Below are positions 47,075 to 57,400 of a stretch of 64,000 bases of DNA, piece after piece. Positions within the stretch are counted from its first letter, which is position 1, and each line of letters begins with the position of its first letter. The notes under the pieces were generated by a model. It saw only the letters and a program-made list of their open reading frames with translations, had not been told where the DNA came from and ran no database searches. The stretch covers positions 52,461-116,460 of the forward strand of contig JAKLHY010000014.1 in assembly GCA_022709905.1 (NCBI GenBank), read 5' to 3'. This stretch comes from Verrucomicrobiota bacterium (GTDB taxonomy: Bacteria > Verrucomicrobiota > Verrucomicrobiia > Limisphaerales > UBA1319). Made by a program: the position numbers and the translations under genes.

Positions 47075-47998
47075 TCACGGTGTCACCAGCAAGGCCTCGA
47101 CGAACTGGCGGGCTGTTTGCGCCGCAGCGGTGATTTGAGCGGGAGTGCCGCCATCGAGGCATTCAATGACGAGCGGGCCGCTTCGGAACCCTCCCTTTTT
47201 CAGGCGAGCCAGGACTGTTCGGAAGTCCACCTGCCCTCGGCCCGGATTGATCTGCACTTCCTTGGGCGGTTTGAAGTCTTTGACGCTCATCCCCACAACG
47301 AGGCCATCCACGGTGGCGGCGTCCTCAACCGGATCCAGCTTGCCGTCCGAGTAATAAAAAATGTTGCCGGGATCATACCAAAGCCGGAAATTCCGATGCC
47401 CGACCTTCTCGATGATTTGCCGGCACTGGGGACCGGTGGAGTTTTGGCCGCCATGGGGTTTGACACTGAGCCCGACCCTCTTGGAGACGGCATAGTCGCA
47501 GCATTCAGCCACCACTTTATAATACGGCTGAAATAGTTTTTCGTCGGTCGTCCCGCCCAACAGGAGGTGGGGACACGAACACAGGGCACAGTGATCGATC
47601 AATTTTTTCAGGCCGGCGATGCCGGCTTCAATGGACTGGGCCACAGGAAAATCACCGCCATAGATGGAGAGGGTCTTGAGCCCCCGCTTGCTGACCTCCG
47701 CGGCGATGGCCATCACGTCTTCGGGGGTGGACTCCACGTGGACGATGACCCACGATTTGCCTTTGGCGGTCATCAGGCCGGCATACTTGAAACCGGCCTC
47801 GGCGATGCCATCCAAAGCGGTCTGATAGCTATACTGATCCCACGGTCGCGTGTAACAGCCGACCTGGTATGCCGGTGGGTCTTCAGCGCCGGATCCAATC
47901 CGGCTCCCCCAACCCACCAGCGAGGAGGCAGCCATCAGACGAATGAAATCACGGCGGGCATAGTGTTGGGTCTTCATCACAGTGTTAATGGATTGCAT
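47075..47998 (-). CDS. Tat-exported sugar isomerase/epimerase-like TIM-barrel protein
   Basis: About 307 aa from ATG 47998 (GAGG 5 bp upstream; ATG 47977 is an alternative). A twin-arginine signal (ARRDFIRLMAASSLVGWGS) suggests folded export. The body is of the xylose-isomerase-like (AP endonuclease 2) superfamily: LYDPGNIFYYSDG, SVKDFKPPKEVQINPGRGQV and PLVIECLDGG contain the expected metal-binding Glu/Asp/His positions, though not all can be verified by eye. Substrate unknown. It follows the GH127-like gene by 44 bp on the same strand and probably belongs to the same transcript. Confidence 0.75.
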   Translation of the reverse strand: MQSINTVMKTQHYARRDFIRLMAASSLVGWGSRIGSGAEDPPAYQVGCYTRPWDQYSYQTALDGIAEAGFKYAGLMTAKGKSWVIVHVESTPEDVMAIAAEVSKRGLKTLSIYGGDFPVAQSIEAGIAGLKKLIDHCALCSCPHLLLGGTTDEKLFQPYYKVVAECCDYAVSKRVGLSVKPHGGQNSTGPQCRQIIEKVGHRNFRLWYDPGNIFYYSDGKLDPVEDAATVDGLVVGMSVKDFKPPKEVQINPGRGQVDFRTVLARLKKGGFRSGPLVIECLDGGTPAQITAAAQTARQFVEALLVTP

Positions 47999-48042
47999 AT
48001 TGGCCTCGAGCTTCGCGAACAACGCCTGACAATCGTTTGAAA

Positions 48043-50379
48043 TCAGTCCGCAAACGCCTGGATTTCCGAGCACGACGCAAAGGCCTGCCGGGGATTGTCC
48101 CCACATGCGGGTTTGCCGACGATTCGGAGGGCGACGGCCTTGACTGGGTTTGGCAGTTTCAGGCTGAACGATTGGCCATCCTTGAGTCCCGCGTTATGGG
48201 TTGCGGTCGTCTCGGGATAATCGGTCAATTCACCGATTTTCTCCCAGGAAGCGGCCGGGGCAGACTTCACTTCAACGCGCGGCCGGCCAGTGCTCGTGTC
48301 AAACCACCCCCCATCGTGGAAGGTCCTGCCGTGGGCGAACACAACGCGGCGGAATTCCACGGATGGCTCGGTCTGCACGCAAAAGAAGGCTTCGGCTTGG
48401 GCTCTTGAATTGAAGGTGACCACGAAGGACTCGGTATCGCCGTCAGCGATGGATCCCTCGACGTTGCCGGCCTGGCTGCGGCTTTCGTTGGCATACGCAA
48501 ACAGCGACGCATTGATCGGCGGAGGCGTCCCGGGAGACCGCAACCAGACCGCATAACGCCCCCCGTCGGCGCCCGCATCCGCAAAAGGCACAAGAATGGC
48601 TGGGTGAACTCCGGACTGACGCGCGCTCAACAGCCGGGTGCTGAAGAGCAGAGTCCCGGTGCTGCCGGCATTGAGCTCAAAGGGTTTTCGGTCCTGGGAA
48701 TCCGCCAACGCAACCAGGGCTGGAAGGGGAAGACCGGGATTGCGTTTCTGGTCGTAGGCGAGAACGAAAGGCCCCCATTGAAGTGACGTCAGACCAATAT
48801 TTCCGTGTTCCCCCGCGATGGCCCTCGGTTCGAGCCGGAACCGAAGGGTGAACCGGGCGTTTTGTCTCCATCTCTGAGGTGGCAGAATCAGCCAGTCTCC
48901 TTCGATCTTGTATTTCCAGTCATGGCTGGTTTCGCCAACAAACTGCGGAAAACTCGACCAGGCCGGCAAACGAATGCGCATGCCAAACGGATCGGAACCG
49001 GCCCGCAGAACGACGAAAGAAAAATCGCCTTTTCGAGGAAACTCGGAGCGTTGTTCGATTTCAACCGCCTGGCCGGAGAGACGGGTGTTGACCCGGCCGG
49101 ATCCCAATAGGTTGAAAACAAACGAGGTGGATTCCTCCGGAGCTGGGCGGCTGGTGAACACCGCGGATTGCGGCGCCAGGGCCATGCCGCGCGGACCGCT
49201 GGAAACACAGCAGTTGATGCCGGGACCGTAGGGTTTTGTGCCTTCTGGAGATGTAAAATAGCACCATTGCGCGCCATCGGGACGTTGGGCCGCCGACAAC
49301 TGGTTGTAGAAAGTCTTCTCCAATTGCTCGCCAAATCGCGGTTCTCCGGTGAGCCGTAATAACTGCCAGTTCAACTGAATCCAGGTGGTCGTCACACATT
49401 GTTCCCCGACATGAGCGCTCATACCGTTGGGCAGGTAATAATCGTCACGGAAATGCTCGCCCTGACTGCAGGCGCCGGTGATGTAAAGACGCTTGGACAC
49501 GATGTCCTGCCAAGCCGTCAAGACGGGTTTCAGCAGATCGCGGTCTCCTGTGGCCCTGGCCAGTTCGCACAAGCCCACCAGATTCGACAGCATTTCGTAA
49601 GCCTTGCCGTTGGCGGTCTTATTGACGTGTCCGTGTTCCAACAACGAGGCGATGATGCCGGGGCCGTTGGACTCGTCCCAGGATTTGACAATGTAACGGC
49701 AGAAATCGAGGTAACGCGCATCCCCAGTGTGTCGATATAGGAGGACCATGGGTTCGAGAACACTGGTCGCCGCCATGCCGACGTGGGTGCCGGCGGCGAT
49801 GATGCTTTTCTTCGAGGGAAAAGTCGCCACAAGAAGGTCCCCGATCTTCCGGCAGGCCTCGAGCGCGGACGAATTACCGGTGTACTCGTAATAGGTCAGC
49901 AAACCGATGAGGTTATACTTGTGCGACCAAACGTCCCAGTCGGCCTCCGGATAAAGACCGAATCGTTTCTCGGGAATATAGGTCCCGAGGTAACCATCGG
50001 GTTCCTGGGCTTTAATCAGCTCTGCCGCGGCGTAGTCCAGCTTCTTGCGCAACGCGGCATCGCCGGTGTTCGCCCACGCCAAGGTCGAGGCGTGCATCCA
50101 CTTGCCCATATGTTCGCCGATCCAGGGATGGGTGCCGGGCTTCTTTCGAAAACCGGCCAGGAGCGGTTCGAGGTCGACCTGGACCAGGCGATTCTTTTCG
50201 TTTAAGGCCACCCGATTTCCGAGCCAGCCGTCGATCCGGATGTCGGCGGGCGACAACACCTCGAGCGCGTCAGGCAATCGCGCGGAGACAACGGGCAGAT
50301 TGGGCTGGATTGCGGCGGCATGCGCGGCGATAGCGCTGCCAATCAGAAAGAATCCAAAATAGTGCAGTGGCTTTTTCAT
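48043..50379 (-). CDS. Secreted GH127-like glycosidase (beta-L-arabinofuranosidase family)
   Basis: A 778-aa enzyme with a signal peptide (1-23). The catalytic domain (about 30-620) has an alpha/alpha toroid and the zinc-binding/nucleophile pattern of GH127: E326-x-C328 in VGEQCVTT and the C390-C391 pair in INCCVSSGPRG. In the characterised family member one Cys of this pair is the nucleophile and the remainder bind zinc. Known members release beta-L-arabinofuranose from plant glycans. A C-terminal beta-sandwich (about 640-778, ending ALRIVGKPACGDN...) resembles a discoidin-like carbohydrate-binding domain. The divergent neighbour is a hybrid sensor kinase, 76 bp away, which could control it. 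Confidence 0.8.
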   Translation of the reverse strand: MKKPLHYFGFFLIGSAIAAHAAAIQPNLPVVSARLPDALEVLSPADIRIDGWLGNRVALNEKNRLVQVDLEPLLAGFRKKPGTHPWIGEHMGKWMHASTLAWANTGDAALRKKLDYAAAELIKAQEPDGYLGTYIPEKRFGLYPEADWDVWSHKYNLIGLLTYYEYTGNSSALEACRKIGDLLVATFPSKKSIIAAGTHVGMAATSVLEPMVLLYRHTGDARYLDFCRYIVKSWDESNGPGIIASLLEHGHVNKTANGKAYEMLSNLVGLCELARATGDRDLLKPVLTAWQDIVSKRLYITGACSQGEHFRDDYYLPNGMSAHVGEQCVTTTWIQLNWQLLRLTGEPRFGEQLEKTFYNQLSAAQRPDGAQWCYFTSPEGTKPYGPGINCCVSSGPRGMALAPQSAVFTSRPAPEESTSFVFNLLGSGRVNTRLSGQAVEIEQRSEFPRKGDFSFVVLRAGSDPFGMRIRLPAWSSFPQFVGETSHDWKYKIEGDWLILPPQRWRQNARFTLRFRLEPRAIAGEHGNIGLTSLQWGPFVLAYDQKRNPGLPLPALVALADSQDRKPFELNAGSTGTLLFSTRLLSARQSGVHPAILVPFADAGADGGRYAVWLRSPGTPPPINASLFAYANESRSQAGNVEGSIADGDTESFVVTFNSRAQAEAFFCVQTEPSVEFRRVVFAHGRTFHDGGWFDTSTGRPRVEVKSAPAASWEKIGELTDYPETTATHNAGLKDGQSFSLKLPNPVKAVALRIVGKPACGDNPRQAFASCSEIQAFAD

Positions 50380-50455
50380 GCGGTGCTGCCGAAAACTGTA
50401 AGCTGCGGGGTTTGGTTCGTCGAGGTTTTGTGCACAGTCGGGACTCTATCGTGAG

Positions 50456-52903
50456 ATGACTGCCGTGAAGCGTTCCTGTTCGTTGGAAAACCTGCGACAA
50501 AAGATTCACCCCGAAGACCGTAACCCATTTATTCTGGCTCTTGACACGGCAATTCAGGAAAGGACGCCGTTTGAATGCGAGTACCGGATCTGCGCGCTGG
50601 ACCAGACCTATCGTTGGATTCTGAGCAAAGGAAAGATCGCGCTCGCCGGAGACGGCAAGCCTGCCCGGATGTTGGGCATTTCCATCGATATTACAGAACG
50701 CAAGCAGGCCGAGGAAAGACTGCGCCAAAGCGAGGCGAGGTTTCGACTTCTTTCCGACACAGCGGGACGGTTGCTGGCGGCGAAAGATCCCCTGGCTTTG
50801 GTCAAGGAACTCTGCGGTGAAGTCATGCGGCATCTGGATTGCCAGGTGTTCTTCAATTTCCTGGTCGAAACAGGCCCGAGCGCGGATGCAGATCCAGCGA
50901 CTGTTGATACGGGGGATCATCCGCAAAGGGATTTCAATCGGCGGATGCATCTCAACGCGTATGCGGGCATCCCCAGGGAGGTCGCGTGTCAGATTGAAGG
51001 GCTGGACCTGGAATCAACGGTCTGCGGCTGCGTGGCGAGAGAAGGAAAGGTCATTGTGGTGGAGGATATTCAGCACGGAAACGATCCATGCACCACGGTG
51101 ATCAGGAACTGCGGGATTCAGGCTTATTGCTGTCATCCGCTCGTGGTCCAGGGATGCGTTATAGGCACGCTTTCTTTTGGGACTGCCCACCGCCCGCATT
51201 TTGCCCTGGAAGAGATTGAACTGATGCGGACGATTGCCGACCAGGTATCGGTCGCCATGCAACGTCTTAAAACTCTACAAGCATTGGAAATGGCCCACAC
51301 AGAGGCGGTCAGCGAAAAGAACCGTCTGGACGCCGTCATGGAAACTCTGCCGGTCGGTGTATGCCTCCTGGACAATCAAGGCAGCATCGTCCGTGTAAAT
51401 CCGAACTATGAAAAGGTCTGGGGGGGGCCGCGTCCTCATGCCCGGGGAATTGGGGATTATGGGGCCTATCGGGCATGGTGGGTGGAGACAGGTCAGGCGC
51501 TCCAATCCGAAGAGTGGGCCAGCGCCCGAGCGGTCCAGCAGGGAGAGATCGTGATCAACCAGGAGCTTCGTATCCAACGTTTCGACGGCAGTCAGGCATA
51601 CGTGCTGAACAGCGCGGCGCCCATCCGTGATGCCAAGGGCCAAATCACCGGCTGCGCCATGACAATTCAAGATATCACCGAGCACAAGCGAACCGAGGAG
51701 TTGCGACGTCAGCTTGAGCTCCAAATGCAGCAGTCCCAGAAAGATGAGAGTCTCGGGGTCTTAGCCGGAGGGATCGCTCACGACTTCAACAACCTGCTGA
51801 CCGTCATCCTGGGCAATATCGGTCTGGCGTACGCCGACCTATCTGAACATTCGCCAGTCCGAGTGTATCTGGAGGACGCCGAAAAGGCCTCCCACTGCGC
51901 GGCAGACCTTTGTCAGCAGATACTTGCCTATGTCGGCAAGGCTCCGTTGTCGCTCAAGCCAGTCGATCTCAACGATCTTCTTCAAAACATGTTTCGTCTG
52001 ATTGCCGCTTCCGTATCGAAGGACGCGCAAATCTGCGGGGACCTTGCTGATGCCCTGCCTCTCGTCCAAGCCGATCCCATCCGGTTGAGGCAGATCATCA
52101 TGAGCCTTCTGATCAACGCGTCCGAAGCCATTGGAGAACAGCCAGGCCGGATCACGATCAAGACCGGGTCGGCCTTCTGCAATTCGAATGACCTCCGGAG
52201 CCCTTGGTTGAGAGATAGTCTCCTGGGGGGGCAGTATGCATTTCTGGAAGTGACGGACACCGGCTGTGGCATTGAAGCCTCTTCGTTGAAACGGGTGTTT
52301 GACCCGTTTTACTCGACGAAGTTCCTTGGGCGAGGTTTGGGATTGCCGGCGGTCTTGGGCATCGTGCGGCGTCATGCTGGAACCATTCAAGTTCGTAGCG
52401 TACCGGGACAAGGCAGCACATTTCGTGTGTGGCTGCCGACCATCGGCGGCAATCGAATCATTCCAGCAACGCCTCCAACTGCTGCGCCTCTTTGGCGGGG
52501 CTCCGGTACGGTCCTGGTGGTTGATGATGAAGAGGGAATCCGATCCGCCGCGAAAAACATGCTTTCTCTGCTCGGTTTCGACGCCATCACGGCTGCGCAC
52601 GGCAAAGAAGCGCTCGAGATCTATCGCGAGGATCCCGATCGGATCTGGTGTGTTCTACTCGATGTCACCATGCCCCAGCTCGGAGGCGAGGCCACCTTTC
52701 AGGAACTTGTTCGCATCCGAAGAAACGTTCGCGTTGTTCTGACCAGCGGTTATGCCAAGGCGGACGTTCTGGCGCGTTTTACCGGCGCTGGTCTGGCTGG
52801 TTTTCTCCAGAAACCCTACACGGTGCAGCAGTTTGCCGCGGTTTTCCAGAGCTTGAGCGGCGAGGATTCTTGCCGACCTACTCGAGGTCAGGAGGGAGAA
52901 TGA
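50456..52903 (+). CDS. PAS-GAF hybrid sensor histidine kinase with receiver
   Basis: An 815-aa soluble sensor. Order: a PAS_3/PAC piece that is short at its N-terminus (1-90, ending ISIDITERKQAEERL), GAF (about 100-275), PAS/PAC (about 285-412, ending MTIQDITEHKRTEE), HisKA with H442 in GGIAHDFNN, HATPase with N554 (LLINASEAI), DTGCGI (601-606) and GRGLGLPAV, and a receiver with D736 in VLLDVTMP. The phosphate can move from H442 to D736 and onward to an unseen partner. The first PAS lacks its initial strands; an in-frame stop at 50399-50401 limits upstream extension, so the PAS is truncated or the domain is unusual. Confidence 0.88.
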   Translation: MTAVKRSCSLENLRQKIHPEDRNPFILALDTAIQERTPFECEYRICALDQTYRWILSKGKIALAGDGKPARMLGISIDITERKQAEERLRQSEARFRLLSDTAGRLLAAKDPLALVKELCGEVMRHLDCQVFFNFLVETGPSADADPATVDTGDHPQRDFNRRMHLNAYAGIPREVACQIEGLDLESTVCGCVAREGKVIVVEDIQHGNDPCTTVIRNCGIQAYCCHPLVVQGCVIGTLSFGTAHRPHFALEEIELMRTIADQVSVAMQRLKTLQALEMAHTEAVSEKNRLDAVMETLPVGVCLLDNQGSIVRVNPNYEKVWGGPRPHARGIGDYGAYRAWWVETGQALQSEEWASARAVQQGEIVINQELRIQRFDGSQAYVLNSAAPIRDAKGQITGCAMTIQDITEHKRTEELRRQLELQMQQSQKDESLGVLAGGIAHDFNNLLTVILGNIGLAYADLSEHSPVRVYLEDAEKASHCAADLCQQILAYVGKAPLSLKPVDLNDLLQNMFRLIAASVSKDAQICGDLADALPLVQADPIRLRQIIMSLLINASEAIGEQPGRITIKTGSAFCNSNDLRSPWLRDSLLGGQYAFLEVTDTGCGIEASSLKRVFDPFYSTKFLGRGLGLPAVLGIVRRHAGTIQVRSVPGQGSTFRVWLPTIGGNRIIPATPPTAAPLWRGSGTVLVVDDEEGIRSAAKNMLSLLGFDAITAAHGKEALEIYREDPDRIWCVLLDVTMPQLGGEATFQELVRIRRNVRVVLTSGYAKADVLARFTGAGLAGFLQKPYTVQQFAAVFQSLSGEDSCRPTRGQEGE

Positions 52904-52977
52904 CCGTGGGGATCTTTGACCGCAGCCCGGAGAATCTTGCGGACGATGCAAGATCATAAGATGCCTTGTTTTCTTAA

Positions 52978-53023
52978 GGATCTGTGTAAAAAACAACTTC
53001 CGGTATCTTGTTTTCGCAGACCC
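52978..53023. mobile_element. Minimal remnant of family A element
   Basis: GGATCTGTGTAAAAAACAAC, TTCCGG, TATCTTG, TTTTCGCAGACCC: two family A ends brought together with almost no interior (46 bp). It is diverged: 6-8 differences against the consensus ends. The left neighbour triplet is TAA, the right is TAG. The last C with TA forms the TAG stop of the minus-strand gene. Its own dyad could act as a terminator between the convergent genes. Confidence 0.6.
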
Positions 53024-54000
53024 TAGGCCAATTTCCTGAGCAACGCCACTTCCTTCTTCAGGATGTCGGCGTGCTGTTCTTTAGAGAATCGGCCCAGGCA
53101 CTCGTTCTCCAGACACAAGTCACCGGCATATTTCGCCCGGGCCAGAATGCCAACTATCCGCTGATAATCGACATCGCCCTCATAGAGAGGCGCGGCGTGC
53201 TTCTCGTATTCCCAACCTATGGGCCGCGGGGAGTTCTTCTTGTCATCCGGGTAACTCAGGTTCTTGCAGTGCGTGTGAAACACCCGCGAGGCGAACTTCT
53301 CACAAATGCCATAGACGTCTTTGAGCGGATGTCCGAACCAGTAGAAATTCATGGCATCCAACGTCAGCCCTAAATGATCCGAACCGACAGCGTCAAACAA
53401 CTCCTGCAACACTTCCGGCCGGTTCGTCCAGTGCCCGTGGTTCTCAATCCCAAAGCGGACAGGGGTGTCCTTGGCCAACTCACAGAGCTGTTTGCAGGCC
53501 TGAATCGCAAAGGGCATATAGTCTTCGGCCTTGATCGCGCGGGGGACGACATCGATGCGGATCGCCCCGACAGCCATGATTTGGGCTACCGCCACCAGTC
53601 GTTTGGTCCAGGCAACCTCACGCTCCAGGCGTTCGTCTAACCGGTTGCTCATGCAGAATGCCGTAATTTGCAGACCATGATTCTCGACGTCCTCGCGCAA
53701 CACGCGGATGTCCTCGGCGGTGGCAATGCTGTATTTCTTCTGGGGATGAAAGAGGCTGGGACATTGCAGGTCCTCGTTGACCACGATTTCCACCCCATTC
53801 GCCCCCAATTCCTTCAAAGCGGACCAGCTGTCGGGTTGCCCCATCGCTTTCAGATGGCCATCTCGACAAGCCACCGGCCAACCGGGCTTCTTTTCGGCTC
53901 CCTGACAGGGCTCTGGATTCCCCAGGATCGCCGTAGCCACGCCCAGGCTAGCCGCTGTTCCAATAAACTCACGCCGCGTATAGGAATGTATGGGATGCAT
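53023..54000 (-). CDS. Tat-exported sugar isomerase/epimerase-like TIM-barrel protein
   Basis: About 325 aa from ATG 54000; the frame is open to 54105 but MHPIHSYTRREFIGTAASLG gives a clean twin-arginine signal. The body belongs to the xylose-isomerase-like superfamily: GIENHGHWTNRPEVLQELFD, LGLTLDAMNFYWFG and FHTHCKNLSYPDDKK hold the Glu, Asp and His residues that bind metal in this fold. Substrate unknown. It is a second, distinct member of the type at 47075-47998. Confidence 0.78.
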   Translation of the reverse strand: MHPIHSYTRREFIGTAASLGVATAILGNPEPCQGAEKKPGWPVACRDGHLKAMGQPDSWSALKELGANGVEIVVNEDLQCPSLFHPQKKYSIATAEDIRVLREDVENHGLQITAFCMSNRLDERLEREVAWTKRLVAVAQIMAVGAIRIDVVPRAIKAEDYMPFAIQACKQLCELAKDTPVRFGIENHGHWTNRPEVLQELFDAVGSDHLGLTLDAMNFYWFGHPLKDVYGICEKFASRVFHTHCKNLSYPDDKKNSPRPIGWEYEKHAAPLYEGDVDYQRIVGILARAKYAGDLCLENECLGRFSKEQHADILKKEVALLRKLA

Positions 54001-54466
54001 AGTTGACTCGCCGAAAATCCTAATCAAACCCACCAACAATCCAAGGCCAAAGAATACAGGACCTTCGTGTTTGGCCCGCCATGGTTCGTGTTGATTGGCG
54101 TCCATTCGCGGTTAAGTGGTTTTATTTGCGGTTCAGGAATCCTCCGTCGGGGTTGGATTGGCGGTAGTCCGGCATCAAAAATGCTCATTATTAAGGCATG
54201 GACCTGCACCTGATCGATAGCTCATGCAAAACACGGATCCTTGCGGCGCTGGCGCGTCAACGGGAAAAACGAACGGCTCCTCGAACAGCTGAGCATGCCA
54301 CCAACAAAGGCCGCAAACAACAGATGGTTTGTGCTCAACCGACCTTAAGGTAGTTGGCCAAGGCTTTTGTCAGTCACCCCACCTCCGGATGGATTGAGCT
54401 GACAACTCGATCCCTCATGGATAAGCCCGGAATCCCCGCGACTTCGATATTCGTAATTTTCTAATA
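54001..54466. other. Gene-free region with repeat C copy 2
   Basis: These 466 bases have no supportable gene. The only feature I see is repeat C (54085-54135). The right part precedes the CotH/LTD gene and probably holds its promoter, which I cannot place. Confidence 0.4.
54085..54135 (-). repeat. Dispersed repeat C, copy 2
   Basis: The reverse complement reads TGAACCGCAAATAAAACCAC, TTAACCGCGAATGGACGCC, AATCAACACGAA and matches 12981-13031 at most positions. Confidence 0.75.
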
Positions 54467-57400
54467 ATGAAAACATTAAAACTAATCCACGTCCTGGTCT
54501 GCGGCTGTATTCTTGGCTCTTCCTGGATCGTCCAGGCGGGGGTGCTGTTTCCGGCGCATTCCTCATGGAGATATTACCTTGGCCGGTCTGAGGCTTCCTA
54601 CCCGACTGATGCCTGGCGGACGATTGATTACGGGGATTTCTTCTGGACCACAGGCACAACGCCGATCGGCTATGGCGAGACGAACATCACCACCACGATT
54701 CCCACCAGCAGCAACCGCCGGTGGATGAGCGTCTTCTTGCGCAAGACGTTTAACGTCAGCAATCCGGCTAATCTCTCGGAATTGATCCTGTCCGTTTGGA
54801 TCGATGACGGCTGCGCGGTTTGGATCAATGGCCGGCCTGTGGGACGATACAACGTTCCGGAAGGTGAACTGGCGTATGACACCCCGTCTCGCACCCCCCT
54901 GCCCCTGGGTTCGATTGAACAAACCTTGACCGTATTCCGGATCACGAACGACCTCAGCAGTATTTTGGTCCCCGGGCAAAACCTGATCGCCGTTCAGGCC
55001 TTTAACGTCAACCGGAACAATGACGATTTCCTGTTCGACGCCGCCATGGAATTTGTGCCGGACCAGAAGCCGCCGACGGTGGCTGGCTTGATCCCGCCAA
55101 CTGGAGCCAAGGTTCCCGTTCTGACTCATGTGGAGGTGACCTTTGATGAAGGAGTCAAGGGGGTGGACGCGGCCGATCTCAGGTTGAACGGTTCCCCGGC
55201 CCGCAGCGTGATGAGCCTCTCTGACTCGCAATATATCTTCGAGTTTGATCCGCCAGTTCCTGGCGAGGTCCAGGTGTCCTGGATCGACACTCCTGGGATC
55301 TCCGACTTGGCCAATCCTCCCAACCCTTTCGCAGGCGGCAACTGGACATATACCTTGGATCCCAACGTTGTTTCTCCGGATGTGGTTCTGTCGGAATTCA
55401 TGGCTGACAACGACAAAGGAATCCATGATGAAGACGGGGATGATTCGGACTGGATCGAGATTTACAATCCGGGCTATGGGCCAGTTGATCTCTCGGGCTG
55501 GAAACTGATGATCCACCCGGGCGATTCGGCAGCCTGGGTATTCCCCAAGATCAGCCTGTTGGCCAACCGATTTCTGGTGGTGTATGCCTCCGGGAAGAAT
55601 CGCACGAGTCCGGCGGCCCCACTTCACACGAATTTCAAGCTCGATAAGGGCGGCAGCTACTTGGCGTTGGTCAATCCCGAGGACCGGGTGATTTCCGAGT
55701 TTGCCCCTGCCTACCCGGCCCAGCGAACGGATGTATCGTATGGCCGCGACCGGCTGGACACCAATCTCCTGGCCTTCTTTACCACACCGACTCCAGGCGC
55801 TCCAAATAGTATTGGCGGCCAGGGATTTGCCTCGGCGGTTCAGTTTTCGGTCCCGAGCAAGACATTCACCGGTTCCTTCGAGCTGGTTTTGTCCACAGCC
55901 TCGAGCAATGCGGTCATTCGCTACTCTATCGGCACCAACCTGCCCAGTGAATCATCTCCGTTGTACGAAAAGCCAATCACCCTCTCCGGCAGCACCCACT
56001 TGCGGGCCAGGACCTTCGAACCCGGGCTCCTCCCAGGACCGGTCCATAGCGAAACCTATCTTTTGCTCTCCTCGGAGGTAAAAAGCTTCAGCTCAGACCT
56101 ACCCATCATGGTTCTCCATAACCTGGGCAAAGGCCAAGTGCCCGGTAGCGTGGACCAGTTCGTGGCCGTTCAGCTCTTCGAACCCCGGACCGGCCCGAGT
56201 TCGATGACGAACGCACCGGTTTTGGCAACGGCAGGGATCTTTCATAAACGCGGACGGAGCACCGGGGGGCTGCCGAAGGCCAGCTTCTTCGTCGAAATCC
56301 AAGACGAGCTGGGCGATGATAAAAAAGTATCGATCGCCGGTCTTCCCGAAGAGTCCGATTGGGTGCTCTACGCCCCGAACGACTTCGATCCTGTGCTGAT
56401 TCATAATCCGATGGCCCATGAACTCATGCGCCAGATGGGCCGTTATTCGCCAAGAACGCGGTTTGTCGAAGTCTATCTGAAGGACGACTCCGGATCACCC
56501 GGTCCTATTACGCCGGCCGATTACAACGGCATCTATGTTCTGACCGAGAAAATCAAAATCGACCAGAACCGGATCGACATCGACAAGCTCCAACCCGAGC
56601 ACAGCTCGATGCCCAAGGTCTCCGGGGGTTACCTGCTGAGCATCGACAATGCCCCGCCCAATACCCGTCCGTTCTCGGGCGCGGGCGCCGAAATCAATTA
56701 CCTGGATCCCGATTACTTTGAAATCAACACACCCCAAAGAAATGCCCAAAAGAATTATCTGAGCGATTACTTCAACGCCTTCAACCAAGCCCTGCAAGGG
56801 GCCTCCTGGACAGATCCCGTCCAGGGCTACGCGGCTTTCATCGACGTGGCCGCCGCCATTGATCACCATATCCAGGGCGTGGTCACGTTCAATGTCGACG
56901 CCCTCCGATTAAGCGGTTACTTCTACATTCCCCGGAATGGCAAAATCACCATGGGCCCGGTCTGGGACTTCGACCGCACCCAGGGATCAGCCGATGGACG
57001 GGATTTCAATCCCCGGCTTTGGCGCTCGACCGTTCCGGATTACGGGACCGACATGTTTAACTCGGATCCTAGGATTTTTACGAATCCCTGGTATAGCCGG
57101 ATGTTCAAAGACATTGATTTCTGGCAAAAATGGATTGACCGCTACCAGGCACTGCGGCGGGGCGCGCTGAAGTTATCCAACATCGAGGCCACCATCGATT
57201 CCCTCGCGAACGAGGTTCGCCAGGCTCAACCTCGGGAAGTCAATCGCTGGCGGGGATCCAATGGGTCCGATACGTCGCCGCGCAATGGAAGCCGGAGTTC
57301 GGGCGGTTTTACCCATGTCTTTCCCGGCACCTACCAAGGCGAGGTGGACTTCATGAAACTGTGGTACTCGAACCGCCTCGAATTCATCGATGGGCAGTTG

